64,000 nt of DNA, from positions 160,323,250-160,387,249 of the forward strand of contig OX578135.1 in the NCBI GenBank assembly GCA_951213105.1. The letters are read 5' to 3'. The position numbers and the translations under genes are program-made. Below, piece after piece: positions 46,126-57,892 of the stretch; within the stretch, counting starts at the first letter, position 1, and each line of letters opens with the position of its first letter. This DNA is from Amaurobius ferox. Taxonomy: Eukaryota; Arthropoda; Arachnida; Araneae; Amaurobiidae. A model generated the notes under the pieces. That model saw only the letters and a list, made by a program, of their open reading frames with translations, searched no databases and was not told where the DNA came from.

Positions 46126-48146
46126 TGAATGTAACAAGGCCTCGCCGACGAATTCGTGGCCACTACGAGCATATGAAGGAGTTTGAAAGAGGGCGTGCGG
46201 TCGGACTGCATGAGGCTGGATGAGCACACCGACGAATCGCTCGGCATTTAGGTAGGAGCGATATAGCAATTAGATGATGTTGGCAGGAATGGGTCCGGAA
46301 TGGCAGATTTCAGCGGGCAGCGGACGGCCCAGAGCGACGACAGAACGGGAAGATAAAGGGATAGTCAGAGCAGCTATGACAGCACGAGATTCGTCGTTAT
46401 CAACTGTGGTGCCCAAATAAAAAATAATATATTGAATAAATTCGTTCACCATACAACTACCACAATTACTGCAGCATTTAATCTTGGAAATAATATTATG
46501 ATCTAGGAACATCTAATTACTTATTAAATTATTTAAACCATTGCTCTGATACATGAAATATCGCGTTAACTCACCTTATTTATCTTCAGTACGAGTTCTG
46601 TAAAAGAATATGTATTAACATACTACCACTCATTAATTGCAACATTGTTAACTTTACAAATAAAATCATTTATTAAAAACATAGAATACTTATTAAATTA
46701 ATTACAACAATTATTCATATTAATTGCGACGGAGAGCGTAAGTGTGAGACCATTGTTTGAATGCCTAAATTACATTATGACCTTTATAGTTATTGATAGG
46801 AACACATGCCTCCAATTTTGTTACACTCTGCATTGACACACAGCTCGTACATCGTTTCTGTAGCATCTCGAAGTCTGCCGTTGAAGTTCTGTTAGGACAT
46901 GGACATTTCGTTTCTGTCTCACTCGTCGAAGTGTATCTCAGGGCATTTCTGTGGAATATCTACGGAATCATCATGGCATTCTGCTCTCTTGCCGGAACTG
47001 TGGCTCTGCAGCTCTTAATTCAACCTCGTTCACTGTTCTCTCATTGTATTCTCGTTTGCCTCTATAATATCGTAGAAATCTAACATATTCTCCCAGAAGT
47101 TGTGTAATATCATCTCTTGGTTGCCGCCTCTCTTTGCCTGAGGTCTGATACGCCTCTTTGGCTCTGATTGGCCGACTTTGGGCAATGCGCCCAGACATTT
47201 AACATATTGGTTACATTTTTGGCCACTATTGTGGACTCTCGTGGCTTCACCTTGGTCTCCACAGTTTATTGCCTACTTTAACCTTTCTGGTCAGGGTGCC
47301 ATAAATCTGACGTCTTTTCATCTGATGCATTGTTTGCTATTGCAAAAACCCATAAATAAAAACATAAACTGCCTCACCTATATCTTGTGTGAACTCAATT
47401 TCTGGTCTTACATCAATCATCCAACGTGTGAAAAACACGGAAGTAACCACCCGGACTATAAATAGAAGAAGACTTGAGCGGAATGTATACTCGAGGCGCC
47501 CATTACGCCGCCTACCACTACAACCGTCAACACCAATTGTAATGGTGCAGGACCCGATCAAGTGGAATTATTCGGATTGGGAACGAATTGTCTCAATGAT
47601 GAGTCCCGTTTCGAACTGAGTCCCTACGACCAGCGCAGACGTGTCTGGAGACAGCCCGGACATCGTCAGTATCCTGCTCTTACTGTCACACGCCACACAG
47701 CCCGACAACAGGGAGTTATGGTCTGGGGTGCCATTTTGTTTGATAGCCGGACCCCTTTGATAGTCTTACGTGGCACCATCACAGCACAGAGGTACGTTGC
47801 CGACATTCTATGACCCGTTGTATAGCCATTCCTTTCGCGACACTCCGGGCTAACTTTTCATCTAGATAATGCAAGGTCACACACGACACTCCTCTCCATT
47901 GATTGTCTGCGTGCTTACGACACACTTCCTTAGCCAGCCAGATCCCCAGATCTCTCGCCTATTGAGCACATTTGGGCTGAGATGACGCGTCGCCTGCGAC
48001 CATCCCAGAATTTAGACGAATTAGTTCGTTAATTGGAGGCTATTTGGAACGACATTCCTCAGAACACCATCTGGCAACTTTATTCAACAATGCCACGTCG
48101 GGTAACAGCTTGCATCAAGATCAGAGGTGGACCAACGCCATATTGA
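46126..48146 (+). pseudogene. Tc1-type transposase pseudogene split by ~1 kb insert
   Basis: The N-terminal part (46126-46408) has PRRRIRGHYEHMKEFERGRA, VGLHEAG and a degraded helix-turn-helix. It stops making sense after TARDSSLSTV. The homologous reading resumes near 47422 with VTTRTI and NVYSRRPLRRLPL. It then gives NDESRFELSPYDQRRRVW (first catalytic Asp), RQQGVMVWGAILFDSRTPL, LDNARSHTT (second Asp) and SPDLSPIEHIWAEM (Glu), with 32 residues between the last two, and ends GGPTPY-stop at 48146. Stops lie at 47811, at the TAG before PFLSRH, in the PxPARS motif (TGG to TAG) and after LDELVR. A frameshift lies near 47560. Confidence 0.9.
46410..47421. other. Unidentified ~1-kb DNA inside the Tc1-type transposase
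   Basis: The block starts right after the codons for SSLSTV and ends just before QRVKNTEV, replacing nothing essential in the expected protein. The left 400 bp is AT-rich. 46790-47330 is more balanced and on the minus strand has open pieces (for example 46971-47198, 75 residues, with REAATKR/QRDDITQLL-type reading in alternative frames). No inverted ends or target duplication were seen. It may be a nested element or captured host DNA. Confidence 0.55.
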
Positions 48147-48267
48147 CGTGCTCACTTTGTGTAGATCTTTTAGTGCAATAAATCATCCAATTGTTCTGAA
48201 ATTCTAATACCAAATTTTGTCTCATTTGGATAATTCTTTCTTAGTGCGTCGACTTTTTTGTCTTAGA

Positions 48268-48269
<2 letters not shown>

Positions 48270-48358
<89 letters not shown>
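48270..48358. repeat. (TA)n microsatellite
   Basis: About 43 uninterrupted TA units directly adjoin the right end of the second Tc1-type element. Confidence 0.98.
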
Positions 48359-48362
<4 letters not shown>

Positions 48363-49882
48363 GAAAAATGGTTTAATAAAATACAAAGTAATAATGACAT
48401 AACATTAAAACAATAAAAAACAATAGTTAAAACACGTTCCACGATGCCGAAAAGAAGAAATGGACAGCACTAGGCTTAAGTCGATGTTAATTCAGATTAG
48501 ATTCCTCTTCAGGTTTGAACATCCAACCCAAATTAACCCAAACTAATGCTCGTTTCAAATATGACAATAGTTCATTACTACAAATATAATAACCCAGACC
48601 ACAAGCATAAACAGGGTATAAAAATTGAAAAATTATTAAGACATCAAGTTCTACCATGTACCATGAGGCCGGATTCCTGAATATACGCGTTTATATAACG
48701 TAAGTATATTTTTCCATCCAGCCCACCTAGCACTTTTAATATCCTAATGCAGCCCTTCACTCAATAAATTTGCGGACCCATGATATAGATAATTCTTTCT
48801 CCTAATGTGAAAATAATTTTAAAGACTAACTAAATCGAATGCCCATTTCCTTTCTTCTTGCTTTCTTTGGGCATATCGAGTATGTGGATGCATGTTGCCC
48901 TTTTCTTTAGTGATATGCTTTGCATATGTCTATGCTGCAACTCTGAGTTTCCTTGAGTGCATTTATCATCCAGGATGAGTGTTCGTAAAACCGTTAATGT
49001 TTCCCGCCTTCGCTGTGGAAAAGAACCTTGGATAGTTGAACAAAAGTAGATCGATCACCAGAATTCGCCAGATAAACTTTGAAATGCTATTGATCATTTT
49101 CACGGTGGCATTCTGATCAAATAACCGGATAAATTGTTCGTGCATTTCTATGAAGAAATATTTCTGCAGACACAATTATTGAGATGTTTATTTCTTCCTT
49201 GGTGAGAGGTTCGCTCTTAGAAACGAGAACAATATTTTTTTTCAATCAGCAGTATACCTGTTCTTCGTACGGACTATGCAATAAAAAGAAACTTAAAATT
49301 ATCAATCATGTGCAAATTCCTATGGTATTCCAAATGGCATTGTTATTTAAAACATTCTATTAAAATATGAATCATTTTAAAAAGAGATTTAAGAATCTCT
49401 GTTCTTGCTATAAAAAATTATCTTCACAGATCTGAAGAATTAAACATTCTGATCCCGTTTCTGAACGCATTTACAGAAAATATGAAATTAAATCAATATA
49501 TGACAAAATAAAAGCGCTAAAATTATATTAGAAGATATACCCTTACTACTTATATTCGCGTTGATTAGAAGATATACCAGTATTACTTATATTTTTCGCA
49601 GATTAGAAGATTATACCTGTATATTAAAAGATATACCTGTACTATAATTTATAGATTTAAAAAATCTTTCACCAAAATAAAACAGATGACGTAAGAATTT
49701 GAAAATGTCAATAATCCCCCGTAATCTTTAAATCCAAATGCTATAATGGATATAATCCAATCAGAAATGAAATTCTGATAAAAATTATTTATATACATTT
49801 AAATCAAATATTTTATTATTTAAATCAAAAAATATTTACTGTTGTAATAACTAACTCATTGCTTAGTAACATGATATTTTTT
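48359..49882. other. No gene seen
   Basis: AT-rich. Near 49525-49640 AGAAGATATACC recurs irregularly. Nothing else can be named. Confidence 0.45.
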
Positions 49883-51352
49883 AACATTTTACAATATAGT
49901 TGAAAAGTATTTATGACTTTGTTCATTCTGTCTGTCCGTAGGCACGATAACTGCCGTAAAAATAATTTTATCAAAATGAAATTTTAGTATGTTGTTCAGA
50001 CGGTCTGTGGGACCTATGGGAATATAAATGAATAATATTACGCAAATAGTTTTGCACTGAACCCGGGTTGAAAAAATGAAATACATTGAACCCTATGGGA
50101 CCTAATTTTTCAAACATTTTTTAAGCGAATTTAAAATTCACAAATTGCTTAGAAAGTTTTAGGAAATATTCAAATTATCCCATAAAAAATATGAAAAAAA
50201 TTTCAGCAAAATATATTCGGTAGTTTTTTAAATAAAAATTAAAATAATAATTACACCTATATTATATGAAGAGATCACGTGACCTACTTCAAAATATATT
50301 ATGGCATACATCTTGTTTCAAAATCGTGACTTTTAAAATTCTTTTTAATTTATATTTAGTGTTGTGTCCGTCCTAAAACCGCTTTATTTCTGTGTATCCA
50401 TGTTCTGAAATAACGCAATTAAAATTTATTTGAGTTTAAATGATCAATGTCATCCATCTTGTGACAAAATCGTGATTTTTAAAGTTCTTTTTAATTTATA
50501 TTTAGTGTTGTATGCATCCTGAAACCGCTTTATTTTTGCTTAATTTCTGTGCATCTAGACTCTGAAACAACTCAAATACAATAGATTTGAGTTTAAATGA
50601 TCATCCAACTTTGATTATTTCTACAACGAAGCCTAATTTTTACTTATAGAGAATGTAAACACATAAAGATGTAGAATGAGTTGGATAAGAATTGCTGAAT
50701 TTCTTTAACACAAAATTATTTAGCTCTGAGTCTGAAATATAGCTGATATCAACGAAACATTCATTAATATTACATAGAGAACAGATGATTTTATAGGAGA
50801 CTTTTAAGCATAGAGGAGACTTTTAAGCATTTTTTTTTAAGCATAGAGTTAAATTGCGTTTACCTCCATGGTTTTAAATTTTTAAATAAAATAAATTATT
50901 GTAGCATTGTGATGAATGAAAGGAATGGAATAAAAGTGTATGAATGAAATATTTACATCTTAGAGAGCCATGTGATTTACATTTCAATGACGGCATTTGA
51001 ATAAAGTTCATTTTTTTCTATGAAGTTTTAAGTTTTCAAATGTAATAAATTATTGCATTATTGTGATAATTTAAAAAATATTACCACTGAATGCATCGCA
51101 TTTTTGAGATGTTTAATTCTAGCGTTAAATAAATCTAACGTTTTATATTTCAATGACGTCATTTGAATAAAGTTCATTTTCTTTCGATGAAGTTTTAGTT
51201 TTCAAATATAATAAATTAATGTAGTATTGTGATAATTTTAAAAATATTACAGCTGAATGTATCGCATTTTAGAGATGTTTAAATCAAATTGCATTGCATT
51301 TGGAAAGTGTTTCATAATCAATGCTTTATGCATGACTGATCTTTCTTGTTTT
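49883..51352 (+). mobile_element. Helentron-like element, family D copy 3 (least interrupted)
   Basis: The 5' end AACATTTTACAATATAGTTG folds on GAAAAGTATT. CTGTCTGTCCG and GCACGATAACTGCCG follow. The 3' end is TTGGAAAGTGTTTCATAATC, then AATGCTTTATGCATGACTGA TC. Internal blocks are duplicated: AAAATCGTGA(C/T)TTTTAAA near 50320 and 50468, and AATAAATTATTG(T/C)A near 50890, 51046 and 51210. It is the best reference copy for family D in the window. No protein is encoded. Confidence 0.72.
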
Positions 51353-52075
51353 TCAAATATAACTCATTGAGTTTAATACCGTTGTTTAGAAACATGATAT
51401 CATTTCCTTTTTAAAATAAATTTGCGGAATAAATATATTTTGCATATAATGCTATTTCAATAGGTTGAATAGTGCATTTTTTATTGATATATCTATAACT
51501 CCTAATCCTAGAAACTCGAAACATAGACTAAATTTTAAGTAAGGCTGTTCAAAGTCTACCCTGAAAATATCACTAAATTCGGTCCAGCCGTTCTCCCGTG
51601 ATGATTAGACAAACACACTCACAAATAAACAGACAGATTTCAATTTTATTTATATAGAAATTTGGAAGTTTTGTACATGTGTTATTTCGAACATATCGAA
51701 CACCACATTCAGTTTGAAGGGTCACTTGACTACCCCAACTATTTAAGGTTTCAAAATGTTTCTTAAAAAACTTTTTAAATTAAATTTTTGACCCGATCTG
51801 TTGATCTGACGTCGTTTTTCTTAAAAGTTTGCCCCACTTCCCTGAGGAAGATTTCATCTGGTTTCTTTTCTGCTATCGAGACGAATGCTGTTCAGACACC
51901 CCCTGTGAGTGAGTGACTTTTATTTTAACTAGCCCTTCCTTCAATTTCACATCTTGGCTCCTAATTGGGGGATTTTGATTCTGATGGTGGCTAGTTAGAG
52001 TCTTTGCACCATTTCTGCACTTCACCTGGATATACATTTTTTATGTCAACCTCCTAGGAGTAGGATTTGCTTTTT
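51353..52075. other. No gene seen
   Basis: TCACTAAATTCGGTCCAGCC and ACAAACACACTCACAAATAA near 51577-51640 resemble retroelement or Helentron 3' parts, but no boundaries can be set. Confidence 0.4.
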
Positions 52076-52867
52076 ACTTTCCCTGCAATACATGGTAATG
52101 TATAGGGAAAGTATTGGAATCATGCCGAAAATCACAACTCGAGTTTTCGACGGATCTACACGTTTCGAGACCTCTAGAATACGAAAAAACTATTTTTAGC
52201 GTGACGTCTGTGTGTGTGTCTGTGTGTGTGTCTGTGTGTCTGTGTGTCTGTCTGTGTGTCTGTGTGTCTGTCTGTGCAGATTTTGTATCCACTCTAACTA
52301 AAAAACTAATGGACCGAATTTCACAAAATTTTGTGGGTAAGTCACTTGTGGGCGGGGCTGGTGCTGATTAGTTTTGGGTACGATTCGGAATAAAAGAACC
52401 CGCCTTTTTTTGCGAAATGGCCCGCAAAAGCTTGTATCCACTCTAGCTGAAAAACTAATGGACCGAATTTCACAAAATTCGGTAGATGAGTCACGTATAG
52501 GTCACCCTGGTGCTGATTAGATTTTGGTACGATTCAGAAAAAAATAACCTGCCTTTTTTTGTAGAATGGCCCGCAAAAATTGCCAAAATCTAAACTAAAA
52601 AGCTACGTATGCTCAAATATATCCATTAAATGCTTGTTTAATGCGTAATTTTTAACGAAGAAAAGAATAAGACCAACCCCATTACACTACGACTAGCCGT
52701 TCTCGAGATATATTAGTTTTTTTCGTATTTTTCAACCCCACCTTTGAAAATAAGTTCAGTTATCAAATTAGAACGAAAATTGAATTAAAAGTGAATTACA
52801 TTTAATTGAAATAAATAGAACGTGGATATAAGAGTGCAGGGAAAGTCATGTGCTGCCCACATCAGAT
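52076..52867 (+). mobile_element. Helentron-like element, family A copy 1
   Basis: The 5' end ACTTTCCCTGCAATACATGG TAATGTATAGGGAAAGT is a perfect-stem hairpin with 9-bp outer arms. GGAATCATGCCGAAAATCAC, CTCGAGTTTTCGACGGATCT and a (TG)n/(TCTG)n tract (52208-52276) follow. The motif CTAGCCGTTCTCGAGATA is at 52692. The 3' end is TGCAGGGAAAGTCATGTGCT GCCCACATCAGAT: an exact inverted copy of the first 12 bases, then a 5-bp stem ATGTG/CACAT. The copy inserts between T runs. Confidence 0.82.
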
Positions 52868-52871
52868 TTTT

Positions 52872-53632
52872 ACTTTCCCTGCAATACATGGTAATGTATT
52901 GGGAAAGTATTGGAATCATACCGAAAATCACAACTCGAGTTTTCGACGGATCTACACGTTTTGAAACCTCTAGAATACGAAAAAAACATTTTTAGCGTAA
53001 CGTCTGTGTGTGTGTCTGTGTGTGTGTCTGTGTGTTTGTCTGTCTGTGCAGATTTTGTATCCACTCTAACTAGAAAACTAACTGACCGAACTTCATGAAA
53101 TTTGGTAGGTAAGTCGCTTGTGGTCGAATCTGGTGCTGATTAGTTTTGGGTACGATTCGTGATAAGAGAACCCGCATTTTTTTTTGCGAAATGGCCCGCA
53201 AAAGCTTGTATCCACTCTAGCTGAAAAACTAATGGACCGAATTTCACAAAATTCGGTAGATAAATCTTTTGTGAGTTACCCTGGTGCTGGTTAGATTTTG
53301 GTACGATTCAGAAAAAATAACCTGCTTTTTTTGTGCAGAATGCCCCGCAAAAATCGTCAAAATCTAAAATAAAAAACTACACATGCTCAAATATATCCAT
53401 TAAATGCTTGTTTTATACGTAAATTTTAACAAAGAAAAGAATAAGACCAATCCCGTTACACTGGAACTAGCCGTTCTCCAGGTATTTTAGTATTTTCTGT
53501 ACGCCACCTTTGAAAATAAGTCCAGTTAGCAAATAAGAACGAAAATGTAATTAAAAATGAATTAAATTTAATTAAAATAAAGAGAACGTGTATATGTCTG
53601 CAGGGAAAGCCATGTGCTGCCTACATCAGATT
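52872..53632 (+). mobile_element. Helentron-like element, family A copy 2, tandem to copy 1
   Basis: It has the same ends and order as copy 1, separated from it by a few T residues. The subterminal motif is TGCAGGGAAAGC and the end stem CATGTGCTGCCTACATCAGA. Head-to-tail tandem copies are a known product of rolling-circle-type transposition. Confidence 0.82.
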
Positions 53633-54169
53633 TTTTCTTTTGCTTCAAGAAACAATTGCTAATAAAATTGATAGCTATAGAAGGTGTTTTCTAAACTTAG
53701 TGAAAAACTATGTAGTATTTATTTGTATTTAGTTTCCGTTGACTCGCATTGCTGCTTTGATTAAAGCTGACTTTATTCTTATCTTTAAACTCATTCTTGT
53801 ATCGCGAAATGGCACTAACCAATCCAGAGAATACAACATATCAAAACAGTGTATTCTATATAAATGTAAAACCTCCAATTCTAATCTTAACACATTAAAA
53901 CGCGAGTAGTATATTGCAGTATTCAGTCTGCAAGTGCTACTTCAGACCCACCCACTCGCAGAGATTCGCAGAGTGAGTGGCATGCAGGGGAATTAAGGCT
54001 CCTGAATATACAGGCTGACGCATCCGCCATTTTCACTCAAACCGGTTCAGCCAGTTATTGTCTGCCTGTGCTATTTCAATGGCGCGCGCATGTTGAATGG
54101 CTAATATTTGATATATAATTTAACAGCTTCTGTTGGTATAGATGCTAGTATAATCCCTTTTCCATTCTT
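53633..54169. other. No gene seen
   Basis: Unassigned; CCCACCCACTCGCAGAG/GCAGAGTGAGTGG near 53950 is a short inverted repeat. Confidence 0.45.
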
Positions 54170-55360
54170 GCGATTTTAGGTGAGATTCTGGCAATCCCTG
54201 CTATAATTTTAAAAACATTCCATTCTGGCAACACTTTCCGCTTCTTTTTTCGCCCTTTCGTCGTCTTTTATCACCCTTTTGTCGTCTTTTGTTGCCCTTT
54301 CGTCGCCAAGGTAAAAATCAGAAATGTTTCTGATTTTCATGTTGTGCTCTAGAAGCCACAGAACACTTGTTGCACAAACAGCTATTACTACGTGCGACCT
54401 CCGACAGCCCGTGGGGACGGATTCTGTGATGTTTTCAGCGGGCGAGTATAGCGAGTTAAGCCCGCGAAGCGTGCGTAGATGCATGTTACTTTCCCTGCAA
54501 TACATGGTAATGTATAGGGAAAGTATTGGAATCATGTCGAAAATCGCAACTCGAGTTTTCGACGGATCTACACTTTTCGAGACCTCTAGAATACGAAAAA
54601 ACTATTTTTAGTGTGACGTCTGTGTGTGCAGATTTTGTATCCACTCTAACTAAAAAACTAATGAACCGAATTTCATAAAATTTGGTTGGTAAGTAACTTG
54701 TGTACGAATCTGGTGCTGATTAGTTTTGGGTATGACTCGGGTTAAAAGAACCCGCCTTTTTTTGCGAAATGGCCCACAAAAGCTTGTATCCACTCTAACT
54801 GAAAATCTAATGGATCGAATTTCACAAAATTTGGTAGATATGTCATTTGTAGGCCACCCTGGTGCTGATTAGATTTTTATATAATTCGGGAAAAAATAAC
54901 CTGCATTTTTTTGCAAAATGGCCCGCAAAAATCATCAAAATCTAAACTTAAGAACTACGTATGCTCAAATATAGCCATTAAATGCTTGTTTAATACGTAA
55001 TTTTTAGCGAAGAAAATAATAAGACCAACCCCATTACACTAGGTCTAGCCGTTCTCGAGATATTTTAGATTTTCGTATTTTTCCTACACCATTTTTGAAA
55101 TTTCAAATGAAAACGAAAATTGAATTAAAAGTGAATTAAATGTAATAAAAATAAAGAGAACGTGAATATAAGTTTGCAGGGAAAGTCATGTGCTGCCCAC
55201 ATCAGATTTTTTGAATTGCTACAGATGAATTGTATCACAAACGGTGGCAAAAGGACGATATTTTACCTTGGCGACAAAAGACGTGGAAAGGGTTGCTAGA
55301 ATGAAATGCTCTCCAAATCATAGCAAGGATTGCCAGAATCTCACCTAAAAGCGCCAAGAA
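54170..55360. repeat. Inverted repeat arms around family A copy 3
   Basis: TTTTAGGTGAGATTCTGGCA ATCC...TTGTCGCCAAGGTAAA-type sequence at 54174-54315 is inverted at 55255-55355 (TTTTACCTTGGCGACAAAAG ... GATTGCCAGAATCTCACCTA AAA). The left arm carries an extra expansion of (CCCTTTCGTCGTCTTTT)n near 54250-54305. Family A copy 3 lies between the arms. The arms may be the ends of an unrecognised element that A3 entered. Confidence 0.7.
54488..55207 (+). mobile_element. Helentron-like element, family A copy 3
   Basis: The terminal hairpin ACTTTCCCTGCAATACATGG is identical to copy 1, and the 3' end TGCAGGGAAAGTCATGTGCT GCCCACATCAGAT is also identical. The (TG)n tract is shortened to GTGTGTG. It sits between inverted arms at 54174-54315 and 55255-55355. 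Confidence 0.82.
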
Positions 55361-56629
55361 GGAAAAGAGATTATACTGCATCCCTCTTTTTACAATGTAC
55401 AGACGTCGTGTCAACTGGGAGTCAAAATGGCCGCTGTTGCAGCAGTATGTAGATGTAGGAGCATTAACCGGAATGAGTCGATTGGGAAACGGACTACTTG
55501 ACACCAATTTCAATATAGGGTTGAAGGCTTGGAAATACCTGCAATTAATACATAAAGAGCCAAGTTGTCATGCCTGTATTTGACTAATGGTGCCTAAATC
55601 CGCAACTTGGTTTCATTCTGTCAGCATGAAGTAGTAGGCTGTCAAAATGAAGTGGCAAAGACTGGGAGTAAACACTTGACGGATTTACTCGAAGTAGACT
55701 GTCGATAATAGTTTTCAGTTTAAAAAAAATATGATGTGTCCATTGTATTATGCTTTCAAATTAATAAATATTGATTCAGAAGGGGGAAACGCTAACAAAT
55801 CATATGATGTGGGCAGCACATGATTTTAACTACACTATAGAACATTCTGTTGAGAATTATTTGCTGATAAAGAAACTTTAGAGAGAATGGGGGGGGGGGA
55901 TGTCATTCGTTTTCGTTTAGGAAACAGAATGATTTCAGAATCAAGAAAACTTTGAATAGCATACAGCTGGTTCGGGGATAAGCTGAATCCCCTTCTCCAA
56001 TGCTAGGCAACCGATGGGCCCGAAGTCACAAGACGAAATCAGTTACAAAATATACTTAGGCCGTTAAGGTTCCACCTGGGAGAGCCAATTAGAAACATAG
56101 ATCTAACACAAGCAATTGGGCTGCGTCCAAACTCATAAAATTCCGAAAAATAAGTGAAAACGACACAGAAGAATCCCAACGAATTCCATTTTTTTTATTT
56201 GAAAAAAGAAAGCTTGTTTCTATAACCAGCACCTGTTTGTTGCGAAATTCCTATGTCTTTCATAGTAAATTCTACATATTGGCGAAGAACAATGGGGGAG
56301 GGGGGCAGCATATCCTTGCATAACTATACTATTTGTGATTTAATACGTTGATCAAGTTTTCAATTTCTTTTGCATAAAATGTTTTTTGGTTCATTGACGA
56401 AGGGTATCCAGCTTAACCTTGAAACAGCTGTAGTTGCATTATTATTTTATTTGTGTTTAAATGCGTTGCTCGTCTTCCTTTTCTTTTGCAAAATGTATTT
56501 TTTACACATTGACATTGACAAACAGGAAGTAGCGTATCCTCAAAATAGCTGTATGCTGCATTATTTTTCTAGTTGTACTTAAATGCGTTCCTCAAGTCTT
56601 CCTTATCATTTAAAAAAAGTGTTTTTATT
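55361..56629. other. No gene seen
   Basis: Unassigned; G-runs at 55890 and 56290. Near 55804 TATGATGTGGGCAGCACATG looks like an isolated family A 3' end on the minus strand. Confidence 0.45.
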
Positions 56630-57560
56630 TTCCCTTCCATACATAGTACATACTAATATAATGTATAGGCCGGGAGGGTAAGTATTGTCGCAAGGTCGAA
56701 AATTCGAATTCGAGTTTTGAATGGAAGAACATGACTTAAACATCCTTGAACTCGATTGGAACGTTTTCGTAGTGATGTATGTGTGCGTACGCATGTACGC
56801 TAATAGGTGTGTATGTAGAGTGTTGTTGTTGAGACCCAAACCGTCCGACCTACTAGAAAGGTGTAAGGTAACTGTTTAGACCGCCGGGAAGGGTCACCCA
56901 ATTTAGACCAGAACCCAGTGGGGGAGGCATCCACAGGGACCGTACTCTCCTTCCCTTACCACCAACCTCTCGGAAGGACTTACGGACTCACATGTTTAAC
57001 GTGATCGTAATCCGCGTGAGCACGGCGGCAGTTTTAGCAGTGGCGGGATTCGAACCCGGGCCTACCGAGTGCAAATCCCGCGCGCCAACCACTGGGCTAC
57101 CGCGCCCTTGTATGTAGAGTGTGTGTGTGTGTATGTGTGTGTATGTGTGTGTTTGTGAGTGTGTGAACGCGATATGTCACAAACGAATAAAGCGTATCGA
57201 AAATAATTTGATGCAATTATTATACAATCCGTGAATGATGAACTCCTATTTATTTTTATCACAATCAGATGTTCGGAAAAAACCCCAATTTTTGAATGAA
57301 TATTTGAATAAATCGTAAAAAATCCGTACTTTCAATAATGATAAATAAATAGTCATTTCCAACATAATTTTTCATAAGAAAACACATGACATCCATTTTA
57401 GAACGCCAGCATGAACCATTCTCGAGATATTGCCCTTTTTTAAAATAAATTTATGAAAAGAAATTACATGAAGTTAAAAAAACAGTAAGTATTGTCCAAT
57501 ATATTCGCTTTCTACATGCAATATTATGCAACAAACCTGATAGCATCATTTTCGTGGACC
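56630..57560 (+). mobile_element. Helentron-like element, family B-related copy 4, split by a SINE
   Basis: CCTTCCATACATAG...TATAGGCCGGGAGGGTAAGT ATTGTCGC is a degraded terminal hairpin. AAAATTCGAATTCGAGTTTT, a (GT)n tract (57118-57155) and ATTCTCGAGATATTGCCC follow in family B order. A full SINE S1 lies within the microsatellite part. The 3' end could not be fixed. Confidence 0.6.
56824..57108 (-). mobile_element. Full-length tRNA-derived SINE S1 with 14-bp target duplication
   Basis: TGTATGTAGAGTGT occurs at 56810-56823 and 57109-57122. On the minus strand the head is GGGCGCGGTAGCCCAGTGGT TGGCGCG (A-box region) and GGGTTCGAATCCCGCC (exact B box). Body and (CAA)n tail follow. No 5S segment precedes the head: the target duplication starts at once. 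With 28445-28745 it defines the ordinary S1 form. Confidence 0.93.
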
Positions 57561-57892
57561 TAGTTCCCTCCATTCGTCAGAGAAGAAACTTTTTGTACTC
57601 GTTTTGTATTTGACGCCAGTGAATTCACAAATTGACAGTTATTTCACGGGATGTTCATTAACAGTTAAATTGCATTTTGATGAAGATTGTGTACTTAAGT
57701 AAGACTAAGTCACTCTGTTTAGACTCGTTATTTGCCAAAAGCATCCAATTTTTGGCAGCAACATTCCGCCCCGTCTTGTCTTCATTTTTAAATCTATATA
57801 GCTGGCATATGTATGTTATGCGTGACGTGCAAAACACGATTTTCAGAGTTCTGTATCTCATCCCCTGAAACAGGTATAGACGCAATATTTTT

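Larger units (their letters stand above)
45890..48270 (+). mobile_element. Second Tc1/mariner-type element, 2381 bp, with internal insertion
   Basis: TA at 45888-45889 and 48271-48272 flanks the inverted ends CACTCTAAGACAAAA...TCGACGCAC and CACTCTAAGACAAAAAAGTC GACGCAC. The left side touches a (TA)n/(GT)n tract and the right side an 86-bp (TA)n tract, so insertion was into a TA microsatellite. Members of this group are normally about 1.3 kb. The excess is explained by unrelated DNA at about 46410-47420 that splits the transposase. Confidence 0.93.
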
